Part shown: piece by piece, positions 1 to 6,227 of the stretch | Layout of the letters: each line of letters opens with the position of its first letter | How positions within the stretch are numbered: position 1 is the stretch's first letter | Origin: Erysipelotrichaceae bacterium | Lineage (GTDB): Bacteria; Bacillota_I; Bacilli_A; Erysipelotrichales; Erysipelotrichaceae | Assembly (NCBI GenBank): GCA_030533035.1 | Contig: JAUNJW010000106.1 | Coordinates: 1 to 6,988 of the forward strand | Direction of reading: 5' to 3' | DNA: 6,988 bases | Made by a program: the position numbers and the translations under genes | The notes under the pieces: generated by a model | What the model saw: only the letters and a program-made list of their open reading frames with translations | Told to the model about the DNA's origin: nothing | Database searches by the model: none

Positions 1-444
1 GATATCCATCATCCGCCAGGCAACCAGTTCACCGATCTTGCCGGTGTCGCTCATGACCCGGGCATGGATATAGCCGACGTTGTTCTGGTTGAAATAAGCA
101 AATGAGAGTGTCTGCAGGTGATTGAAAGAAGCGTCGCGCAGGTCGCGGTCAACATCCATTTCAGTCATGCCTGACCAGTAAACGGAGATATAGTTGATTG
201 TCACCTGGAAGACCAGCACGCCGATAAACAGCAGGATGAAGATCCAGACTGTGTCGAGCGTCTGTTCCCCGATGAAGTGGTCAATCGCGTAACGCGTAAA
301 CAGCGGGAAAACAGAATCGATCAGGGAAGCGGTGATCCCCATCAGGATCATCAGGGCGATTCTCTTTCTGTATTTTTTCACATAGGGAAGGATCTTCGGG
401 ATTCCGAAGAACGGGAGCCTGACATTTTTGTTTTCACTGCTCAT
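1..444 (-). CDS. Heterodimeric ABC exporter, second subunit (partial, N-terminal 148 residues)
   Basis: This is the start of an ABC-type exporter subunit; the frame stays open to the window edge, so most of the membrane domain and the whole ATPase domain lie outside. The translation begins MSSENKNVRLPFFGIPKILP. Two hydrophobic segments are visible, at about residues 29-50 and 65-90. Next comes a stretch with LSFAYFN (113-119), NNVGYIHARVMSDT (121-134) and GKIGELVAW, which matches the first cytoplasmic loop and coupling region of Firmicutes multidrug-type exporters of the YheH/BmrD kind. The start is well supported: ATG overlaps the stop of the upstream subunit as ATGA, with GGAGGAGGA six bases before it. 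It should pair with the upstream subunit and, by analogy with known heterodimers, supply the ATPase domain with the catalytic glutamate; that part cannot be seen. The substrate is unknown. The family call is confident, the precise name is not. Confidence 0.9.
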   Translation of the reverse strand, partial: MSSENKNVRLPFFGIPKILPYVKKYRKRIALMILMGITASLIDSVFPLFTRYAIDHFIGEQTLDTVWIFILLFIGVLVFQVTINYISVYWSGMTEMDVDRDLRDASFNHLQTLSFAYFNQNNVGYIHARVMSDTGKIGELVAWRMMDI

Positions 445-2276
445 ATGTCATCCTCCTCCCCCACATTGCTCTGCTGCATCTGCAGGTCATAGATTTTCGC
501 GTAGATGCCGCCCTTTTCAATCAGCTCCTCATGGGTGCCCTGTTCAGCGACCCTGCCCCTGTCCATGACGATGATCCTGTCGGCATGCATGAGGGTGGTG
601 ATGCGGTGGGCAATCAGGATCACGGTTGTGTCCTTCGTACTCTCATTGAGGGCTGCCCGTATCTTCGCGTCCGTTTCCGCGTCAACGGCTGACAGGGAAT
701 CATCAAAGACCATGACCGGCGGTTTCCTGATCAGCATCTGGGCAATGGCTGTGCGCTGTTTCTGGCCGCCGGACAGAGTAACGCCCCGCTCGCCGACATA
801 CGTCTCATAGCCGTCCCGGAAATGCTCAACGGCTTCACTCAGCTGGGCAACTTCAGCCGCCTTGCGGACATGTTCGATGTCGCCGGTTTCGCTCGCAATG
901 GAGATGTTTTCCGACAGTGTTCTCGAGAACAGGTACGGCTCCTGAAGAACCATGCCGACATTTTTCCGGATCCATTCCGCCTGCACATTGCGGATATCCG
1001 TGTCCCCGATCAGAATCCGGCCGCTGTTTTCAGCGATCGGATACATCCGGTCAAGCAGATACATCAGCGTTGACTTGCCGGAGCCGGTGGAGCCGAGAAT
1101 GCCGACAGTCGTTCCCGCTTTGACGGTAAAGGATACGTCGTCGAGAATCTTCGCGCCGTCTTCGGTATACGAGAAGGTCACATGGTCGAATGTAATGTCC
1201 TGATGGAAATCAGGCTTCTGTGCGTCCGGAAGATCCTCCTCTTCCTGCGAGTTCATGATATAGCGCAGACGCTCGATCGAAATGCCGGCCTTGGACAGGT
1301 TGGCAATGACTCTGCCGAGCATCCTGACCGGCCATGTAAGCATGGCGTTGTAGGTGATGAATTCAATAAAGCTGCCGGCGCTCAGGTTTCCCTGGACAGC
1401 CAGGTACGAGCCGAAGATCAGGACGCATAAAAGCTGGGCATAGGAAATCAGGTCGCCGGAGGCCCAGAACGCGCTCATCAGCTGCATCAGCCGGATCCAC
1501 ATGTTGGTATAATAGGCATTCTGCTTTTCAAAGCGGGCCCGCTCATATTTTTCACGGCCGAAGGCACGCACAACCCGGACCCCGGTCAGGTTCTCCTGGG
1601 CGATGGAGGACAGTTTTCCCTCCTCGCTGTCGACAATCGCGAACTGGGAGCCGATCTTTTTGTGGAACCAGAAGGAATAGGCAATGATCACCGGGATAAA
1701 GAAACCGGACACCATCATCAGCTGCGGATTGATGTTATACATCGAAGTCAGCGCCATGACAATCAGCACAAACACTCTTAAAAGAGAGGTCAGCTGTTCG
1801 CTCAGGAACATCTTGATCTGTTCAACGTCCGATGTGCAGCGCTGGATGATATCGCCGGTATGATTGGCCGAATGCCAGGCAAACGGCAGCCGGATGATAT
1901 GGTCAAACAATGTGTCGCGCATCCGCTTGACCAGGGTTTCCGCCCCGATGGAGTTGAACAGCCGGAACAGGAAACGGCATAAGGCCGAAAGCAGCGCCAC
2001 ACAGACCACCGCGATGGCAACCAGGCCGAGATTGTTCCTCAGCACTTCTTCACCGCCCGTGACGGCGAGAAGAACACTGACATAAGGAGATATTCTGGAC
2101 GGCGTGTCCCCGATCAGACTGTCGACGGTATAGCCGATGATTTTCGGATTGACCAGATCCAGCAGGGAAACCATGCAGGCAAAAAAGACCGCAAGCACAA
2201 ACCACCGCTTGGAGCCGTTGACAAAATATAGAAGCAGATCTGCTTTTGTTTCAAATTTCTTCTTTTCCCTGGACAT
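441..2276 (-). CDS. Heterodimeric ABC exporter, first subunit (degenerate Walker B)
   Basis: Inner-membrane ABC exporter half-transporter of 611 residues, a normal length for the family. The membrane domain covers about residues 20-330, with hydrophobic segments near 25-43, 84-106, 162-182, 185-205 and 268-295. The ATPase domain covers about 360-595: aromatic A-loop Y370, Walker A GSTGSGKS (395-402), Q-loop Q445, LSGGQ (501-505), Walker B VMVFDD (521-526), D-loop SAVD (529-532) and switch histidine H557. The residue after the Walker B aspartate is D526 where active ATPases carry Glu. This is the known hallmark of the non-catalytic site in heterodimeric exporters such as BmrCD, LmrCD and TM287/288. 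The partner follows immediately with a 4-nt overlap. ATG at 2276 is the first possible start after an in-frame TAA, yet it has no Shine-Dalgarno. Drug, lipid or peptide export are all possible; the sequence does not show the substrate. Confidence 0.95.
   Translation of the reverse strand: MSREKKKFETKADLLLYFVNGSKRWFVLAVFFACMVSLLDLVNPKIIGYTVDSLIGDTPSRISPYVSVLLAVTGGEEVLRNNLGLVAIAVVCVALLSALCRFLFRLFNSIGAETLVKRMRDTLFDHIIRLPFAWHSANHTGDIIQRCTSDVEQIKMFLSEQLTSLLRVFVLIVMALTSMYNINPQLMMVSGFFIPVIIAYSFWFHKKIGSQFAIVDSEEGKLSSIAQENLTGVRVVRAFGREKYERARFEKQNAYYTNMWIRLMQLMSAFWASGDLISYAQLLCVLIFGSYLAVQGNLSAGSFIEFITYNAMLTWPVRMLGRVIANLSKAGISIERLRYIMNSQEEEDLPDAQKPDFHQDITFDHVTFSYTEDGAKILDDVSFTVKAGTTVGILGSTGSGKSTLMYLLDRMYPIAENSGRILIGDTDIRNVQAEWIRKNVGMVLQEPYLFSRTLSENISIASETGDIEHVRKAAEVAQLSEAVEHFRDGYETYVGERGVTLSGGQKQRTAIAQMLIRKPPVMVFDDSLSAVDAETDAKIRAALNESTKDTTVILIAHRITTLMHADRIIVMDRGRVAEQGTHEELIEKGGIYAKIYDLQMQQSNVGEEDDI
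451..459 (-). promoter_or_regulatory. Strong Shine-Dalgarno of the second ABC subunit
   Basis: The minus strand reads GGAGGAGGA, then TGACAT, then ATG. This is an excellent ribosome binding site at normal spacing. It lies within the last codons of the first exporter subunit and, with the ATGA overlap at 441-444, fixes the start of the second subunit. Translation of the two subunits is therefore probably coupled. Confidence 0.85.
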
Positions 2277-2284
2277 GCGAAAAG

Positions 2285-2319
2285 AGTATACCCCATATTG
2301 ACATTAAAAGAAATCACAA
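2285..2319 (-). promoter_or_regulatory. Putative promoter of the ABC exporter operon
   Basis: On the minus strand TATACT (2290-2285) matches the sigma-A -10 consensus at five of six positions. At 17-bp spacing the -35 position reads TTTCTT, which is poor. A better-looking TTGTGA (2319-2314) is 23 bp away, which is too far for a standard promoter. The box sits between the terminator of the upstream operon and the exporter genes, where a promoter is expected. Initiation 6-8 nt downstream would fall only 1-3 nt before the ATG. The position is plausible, but strength and start site are inferred. Confidence 0.5.
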
Positions 2320-2323
2320 CGAC

Positions 2324-2351
2324 TTTAAAACGCACCGTCTTTCAGGTGCGT
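2324..2351 (-). terminator. Rho-independent terminator of the ppk-nucleoside kinase operon
   Basis: Four bases after the nucleoside kinase stop codon the minus strand reads ACGCACC, an 8-nt loop, then GGTGCGT. This is a perfect 7-bp stem (2330-2336 with 2345-2351). The last stem base continues into a short T run (TTTTAAA). The stem is GC-rich but the T run is short, so termination may be incomplete. The location after the last gene of the pair and before the exporter promoter supports the call. On the plus strand no comparable T run follows. Confidence 0.65.
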
Positions 2352-2355
2352 CTGT

Positions 2356-4020
2356 TCATTTCACCAGTACACTGCCGCCGATAAACTCGCGGATCAGCGA
2401 ATTGCATGGGATTGCGGATTCGTCCTCCAGGGAGACAAAGAATTTCAGCAGCTGCAGATAGCGCTGCGCCTCCGGATATTCCGGCAGGTCCGGGGTAATC
2501 TGTTCCAGCAGCGGCCTGGCGTGCTTCTTCAGCACCGCCAGTTCATAAAGACACTGGCTGTTGAAGAAAGCGTCGGCCTGTTCATTGAACGGGAAGATGA
2601 ACTTGTCTTCTCCCCTTCTGACGGCCTGCCAGTCATGGATTGTGGTGGCGGCTGACCTGCCCCTTGTCCTGTGATCGCGCACCAGCCTTCTGAACAGCCT
2701 GGCGTCGGTGGTCGGAATCCGGTGCTGGATATCGATATTCAGCTGGGTCAGCGGTGAGATATAGATGCGGAACTTGTCAGCGTCGTCAATGCCTTCTGAC
2801 AGCTTCGGATTGAGGGCATGGATGCCTTCGATCAGGATCGGCTGCTCTTTGCGGACGGAGGTGATTCTGTGACCGAACCGCTTGACGCCCTCAATGAAAT
2901 CAAATTCCGGCAGATCAACCTTTTTGCCGGCCAGCAGTTCATTCATCTGCCTTGCAAACAGGACAGTATCCACGGCGCTCAGGCTTTCATAGTCCCGGTT
3001 TCCGTTTTCATCGACCTCCATGTCGTCACGGTTGATGAAATAGTCATCCGTTCCCAGATACAGCGGATTCAGGCCGATCACCCGCAGCTGTATACATAAA
3101 CGCTTCGCGAATGAGGTCTTGCCCGAAGAGGACGGACCGGCGATCAGAATGATGCGCCTGCCGCTGTGATGGATCTGTTCGGCGATCTGGGCAATCTTTT
3201 TTTCATGGAGCGCTTCCGACAGCAGTATCAGGTCATCCGCCTGGCCCTTTGCGACAAGACGGTTGAGATCGCTGACATGGTTGACATTCATCAGATGATC
3301 CCATTGGGTTTCCTCGCGGAAAGCGTCATAAAGAATTTTCTGTTCACGGTATTCCGGGATGACGTCCGGATTTTCATAATGCGGGAACCTCAGCAGGACG
3401 CCTTTTCTGTATTTCCTGATCTCAAACAGTTTCAGATAACGGCAGGACGGCAGCAGGTGCTGATAGAACAGCATCTGCTCATCGCCAAGCGAACACAGCT
3501 GGGCTTCCTCAAGATCCGGGGCGCTTTCAAACAGACGCGCCACATCGCTGATATTTTCGCTTTTCAGCCATGCCAGGGCTTCTTTGCGGGAAACCTTCCT
3601 TTCATGGATCGGCGCGTCTTTTTCCACCAGCTGCCGCATTCTGTCTGAAATATTTTCGCAGTCCTGCTCAGTGATTTCGGGTACATGGATCGTTGTGAAC
3701 AGGCCTCTGGAAAGAGAGTTGGCGATGGAGACACGGGTCTGTTTTCCGAAGACATCATGGACAGCCCTGATATAAAGCAGTGTCAGCGAAGCCTGGAAGG
3801 AATAGTTGGAATACGGTTCCTTCAGATTGAAGAAATCCAGGCGGCAGTCCTTTGAAATCCGGCTGTCGAGGCGGCAGGGAATATTGTCAAGGCGGCATGA
3901 AAGGATCTCATGGACAGGATGGACATCCAGCGAGGCGAGAACCTCCTGCGCCGTGACATTGGTTTCAAATTCTTTTTCCAGGCCTTTGATTTCAGGCGTG
4001 CTGACTGTAATGCGGATCAT
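2356..4020 (-). CDS. Nucleoside kinase with TGS/ThrRS-like N-terminus (uridine kinase family)
   Basis: Cytoplasmic P-loop kinase of 554 residues, expected to transfer the ATP gamma phosphate to a nucleoside, probably uridine or cytidine, in pyrimidine salvage. Domain order: a TGS-like beta-grasp domain (about 1-65), a region resembling the second additional domain of threonyl-tRNA synthetase (about 70-230), and a phosphoribulokinase/uridine kinase domain (about 285-500). Visible motifs are Walker A GPSSSGKTS (295-303), TDDYF (324-328) for substrate binding, LIEGIHALN (396-404), and the Arg-rich lid RRLVRDHRTRGRSA (444-457). The C-terminus NSLIREFIGGS is typical of this Firmicutes fusion family. 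The HxxxH metal motif of tRNA-editing domains is absent, so editing activity is unlikely. Its ATG overlaps the ppk stop as ATGA, with only an A/G-rich tract and no clear Shine-Dalgarno, so it probably depends on ppk translation. The family is sure; the true substrate is inferred. Confidence 0.88.
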   Translation of the reverse strand: MIRITVSTPEIKGLEKEFETNVTAQEVLASLDVHPVHEILSCRLDNIPCRLDSRISKDCRLDFFNLKEPYSNYSFQASLTLLYIRAVHDVFGKQTRVSIANSLSRGLFTTIHVPEITEQDCENISDRMRQLVEKDAPIHERKVSRKEALAWLKSENISDVARLFESAPDLEEAQLCSLGDEQMLFYQHLLPSCRYLKLFEIRKYRKGVLLRFPHYENPDVIPEYREQKILYDAFREETQWDHLMNVNHVSDLNRLVAKGQADDLILLSEALHEKKIAQIAEQIHHSGRRIILIAGPSSSGKTSFAKRLCIQLRVIGLNPLYLGTDDYFINRDDMEVDENGNRDYESLSAVDTVLFARQMNELLAGKKVDLPEFDFIEGVKRFGHRITSVRKEQPILIEGIHALNPKLSEGIDDADKFRIYISPLTQLNIDIQHRIPTTDARLFRRLVRDHRTRGRSAATTIHDWQAVRRGEDKFIFPFNEQADAFFNSQCLYELAVLKKHARPLLEQITPDLPEYPEAQRYLQLLKFFVSLEDESAIPCNSLIREFIGGSVLVK

Positions 4021-6161
4021 TTCTTTTTCTTCTTTTTCTTCGGTTTATAGTCGGTGTCAAAGACCGTCGCGGCAGGTCTTGTGACAACGGCAGGTTTGGG
4101 AATTGACTGCTCCGAGCCGGCTGTCAGGTCCATCATCAGCTGCTGGGCGGAAACAGGTTCCTCAACGTCGGCGATCTTGTGGTAGCGGCCGGTCGGGAAG
4201 AGAACCCTGACCTTGGTGTTGTCCGCCATGTAGATATCGATGATGCGGTGAATTCTCTCAGCGACGGTTTTATCAAGAACCGGGCAGGCGATTTCAACCC
4301 GGCGCTCGGTATTCCTTGTCATGAAGTCAGCCGAAGCGATATACATCTTTTCCTCTTCGCCTTTGCCGAAGACATAGATACGGGAGTGTTCGAGATAGCG
4401 GCCGACAATCTGGCGGACCTCGATGTTTTCTGTTTTGCCCGCAACCCCCGGCACCAGACAGCAGATGCCTCTGACAAACAGGGTGATTTTCACGCCGGCG
4501 CACGAGGCTTCCTTGAGTTTTACGATGATTTCTTCATCGGTGACGGAATTGACCTTGGCGAAAATACAGCCTTCCTCACCTTTTTTGATTTCCTCGTCAA
4601 TCAGATCAAGAATCGTGCTCTTCAGCGTGACAGGCGCCACAAGCAGGGTGTCATATTCACCGTCCAGCTTGCCGATGGCCATGTTCTGGAAGAAGGAAAT
4701 GCCGTCATTGATGATCTTCGGATTGGCTGTCAGAACCGAAAGATCGGTATAGAGCTTCGCCGTGTTTTCATTGAAATTGCCGGTGGAAAGCAATGCCACA
4801 TGGCTTGCCTTTCCCTTCTCCACCCTTGTGATCAGGCAGATCTTGGAATGGACCTTGTATTTTTCAAAGCCGTAGATAACGTTGCAGCCGGCATCCTCCA
4901 GGCGCTCGGAATAGTCGATGTTGTTCTGCTCGTCAAAGCGCGCTTTCAGCTCAATCAGAACGTCGACCTCCTTGCCGTTTTCAGCGGCCCGGCAGAGATA
5001 GTCAACCAGGCGGGCATGGGAAGCCAGGCGGTAGATGGTGATCTTGATGGAAACGACACTGGGGTCATCCGCCGATTCCTTCAGCAGCTGCAGGAACGGC
5101 TCCATCGATTCATACGGATAAGACAGCAGGATATCCTTCTTCTGGATCTGCGGGAACAGCTTTCTCGAATAATTCAGGGCAGGAGTCAGCTTGGGCTCAT
5201 ACGGTGTGTATGTCATTTCCGCCTTCTGTTCATCGCTCAGAAGCGAAGGAAGTGAATAAACATATTTCAGATTCATCGGGGCACTGCAGACAAAGACCTC
5301 GCGGTTGGTGATGCCGAGATTTGTCAGCAGGTATTTCTTCATGTGGTCGCTCGGTTTCTTTGAGCAGACCATCATGGTCACATTCATTTTCTTTCTTTCA
5401 CGCAGCACCCGGAGCATCTTTTTGCGGTAGTCCAGGATATCGGAGAAGACATCGTCATCCGCGTCGACATATGCAGACCTGGCAACGGTGATTTTCAGGG
5501 TTTCCAGGATTTCGCCGTCCTTGAAGATTTCCGGCGCATAGGCCTGGATCACATCCTCTGTATGCACATAGCGGATTTTCTTTTTATGGGGCAGGGTAAT
5601 GACAACCGGCAGGGTGGAAGGAACCGGGATGAACGCGAAAACCGAACGGCGGCTGTAACGGACCACGGCGGCAATATAAATTGTGCCGGTCTGCAGGTTG
5701 GGGAACGGGTGATGGGTGTCCACAATCTGCGGCGCCAGCAGCGGCGCAATGCTGTTTTTGAAAAACTTTCTCAGGAATTTGGCTTCATTTTTGTCGCATT
5801 CGGCGACAGCGATGTCCTCAATGCCGGCATGGGCCATGCGCCGGCGCAGCTCTTCAAAAATCGTGTCCCTTTTCTTAAGGCCCCTCTTGGCGGCGGGATA
5901 GATGGCATTGAGCTGTCCCTTCGGCGACAGGCCGCTCTTGTTGTCCACCTTTGTGACCGAAGCTTTGTTCATATCGTACAGACTGCCGACTCTGACCATG
6001 AAAAACTCGGTCAGGTTGGAAGTGTAGATTTCGACGAATTTGAGACGCTCAATCACCGGGACAGTTTTGTCCTTGGCCTCATTGAGACAGCGGTTGTCAA
6101 AGTGCAGCCATGAAAGCTCACGGTTCTGCGTGTATCCTTCCTTATATAAATCCTTGATCAT
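4017..6161 (-). CDS. ppk1: Polyphosphate kinase 1 with C-terminal lysine tail
   Basis: Ppk1 reversibly moves the terminal phosphate of ATP onto inorganic polyphosphate through a phosphohistidine. The 714 residues cover the full family architecture. N domain: NRELSWLHFDNRCLNEA (13-29) and SNLTEFFMVRVG (48-59). The H domain follows, to about 310. The two phospholipase-D-like C domains carry R378, R408, YKVHSK with phospho-acceptor H438, STGNFNENTAK (459-469), EHSRIYVFG with second histidine H592, and SADFMTRNTERRVE (610-623). H438 and H592 correspond to the essential H435 and H592 of the E. coli enzyme. After about residue 650 there is a low-complexity extension ending in seven consecutive lysines. 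The ATG has AGGGGGG seven bases upstream and a TATAAT box in the gap before it. The stop overlaps the nucleoside kinase start. Polyphosphate synthesis suggests roles in stress tolerance and energy storage. Confidence 0.97.
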   Translation of the reverse strand: MIKDLYKEGYTQNRELSWLHFDNRCLNEAKDKTVPVIERLKFVEIYTSNLTEFFMVRVGSLYDMNKASVTKVDNKSGLSPKGQLNAIYPAAKRGLKKRDTIFEELRRRMAHAGIEDIAVAECDKNEAKFLRKFFKNSIAPLLAPQIVDTHHPFPNLQTGTIYIAAVVRYSRRSVFAFIPVPSTLPVVITLPHKKKIRYVHTEDVIQAYAPEIFKDGEILETLKITVARSAYVDADDDVFSDILDYRKKMLRVLRERKKMNVTMMVCSKKPSDHMKKYLLTNLGITNREVFVCSAPMNLKYVYSLPSLLSDEQKAEMTYTPYEPKLTPALNYSRKLFPQIQKKDILLSYPYESMEPFLQLLKESADDPSVVSIKITIYRLASHARLVDYLCRAAENGKEVDVLIELKARFDEQNNIDYSERLEDAGCNVIYGFEKYKVHSKICLITRVEKGKASHVALLSTGNFNENTAKLYTDLSVLTANPKIINDGISFFQNMAIGKLDGEYDTLLVAPVTLKSTILDLIDEEIKKGEEGCIFAKVNSVTDEEIIVKLKEASCAGVKITLFVRGICCLVPGVAGKTENIEVRQIVGRYLEHSRIYVFGKGEEEKMYIASADFMTRNTERRVEIACPVLDKTVAERIHRIIDIYMADNTKVRVLFPTGRYHKIADVEEPVSAQQLMMDLTAGSEQSIPKPAVVTRPAATVFDTDYKPKKKKKKK

Positions 6162-6168
6162 TGTTTAA

Positions 6169-6175
6169 CCCCCCT
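6169..6175 (-). promoter_or_regulatory. Ribosome binding site of ppk1
   Basis: The minus strand reads AGGGGGG, then TTAAACA, then ATG. The G run is an imperfect but well-spaced Shine-Dalgarno, and it supports ATG at 6161 as the ppk start. Conserved Ppk1 sequence begins within the first 15 residues, which agrees with this start. Confidence 0.6.
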
Positions 6176-6192
6176 GGGCTGCGTGCAGTTTC

Positions 6193-6198
6193 ATTATA
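6193..6198 (-). promoter_or_regulatory. Putative -10 box of the ppk1 operon promoter
   Basis: A perfect TATAAT lies on the minus strand in the 66-nt gap between the msrA stop and the ppk ATG. A transcript starting about 7 nt later would have a leader of about 25 nt that includes the ribosome binding site. At 17-bp spacing the -35 position reads GATATT, far from consensus, and is covered by an inverted repeat. The promoter may therefore be weak or depend on a regulator. Confidence 0.6.
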
Positions 6199-6207
6199 CC
6201 CTGCCGG

Positions 6208-6226
6208 TGAAGGAAAATATCCTTCA
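6208..6226 (-). promoter_or_regulatory. Perfect inverted repeat over the ppk1 -35 region (operator or hairpin)
   Basis: TGAAGGA, a 5-nt centre, then TCCTTCA forms a perfect 7-bp dyad starting 2 nt after the msrA stop and ending 9 bp before the TATAAT box. No T run follows it on the minus strand, so it is not a standard intrinsic terminator. Its place over the -35 region fits an operator for an unknown regulator. An mRNA 3'-end hairpin for the upstream msrA transcript is the main alternative. Confidence 0.5.
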
Positions 6227-6227
6227 A

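Noticed and set aside
2298..2329. A consensus TTGACA on the plus strand in the gap before the ABC operon, suggesting a divergent promoter
   Set aside because: At 17-bp spacing the -10 position reads GACTTT, a poor match, and any transcript would run antisense into the nucleoside kinase gene. There is no plus-strand gene to drive.
4017..4043. A -1 ribosomal frameshift in the A-rich lysine codons that would fuse Ppk1 to the nucleoside kinase
   Set aside because: The -1 frame does lead into the kinase ATG, but each AAA-AAG pair is preceded by G, so the canonical A-AAA-AAG slippery heptamer is missing. Every ATGA overlap has this frame relation. Ordinary termination and reinitiation explains the layout better.
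4179..5255. A long open frame of 358 codons on the plus strand opposite ppk1
   Set aside because: It lies wholly antisense to a gene with clear Ppk1 motifs, shows no recognisable domain, and is explained by codon bias of the real gene. Similar plus-strand frames at 3166-3648, 5562-6113 and 6183-6665 were rejected for the same reason.
2285..6227. Both promoter regions show TTG-type hexamers exactly 23 bp upstream of the -10 box (TTGTGA and TTGAAG)
   Set aside because: A 23-bp spacer is outside the usual range for sigma-A promoters and two cases are too few. In the ppk case the hexamer is part of the inverted repeat and the msrA 3' end. Probably coincidence.
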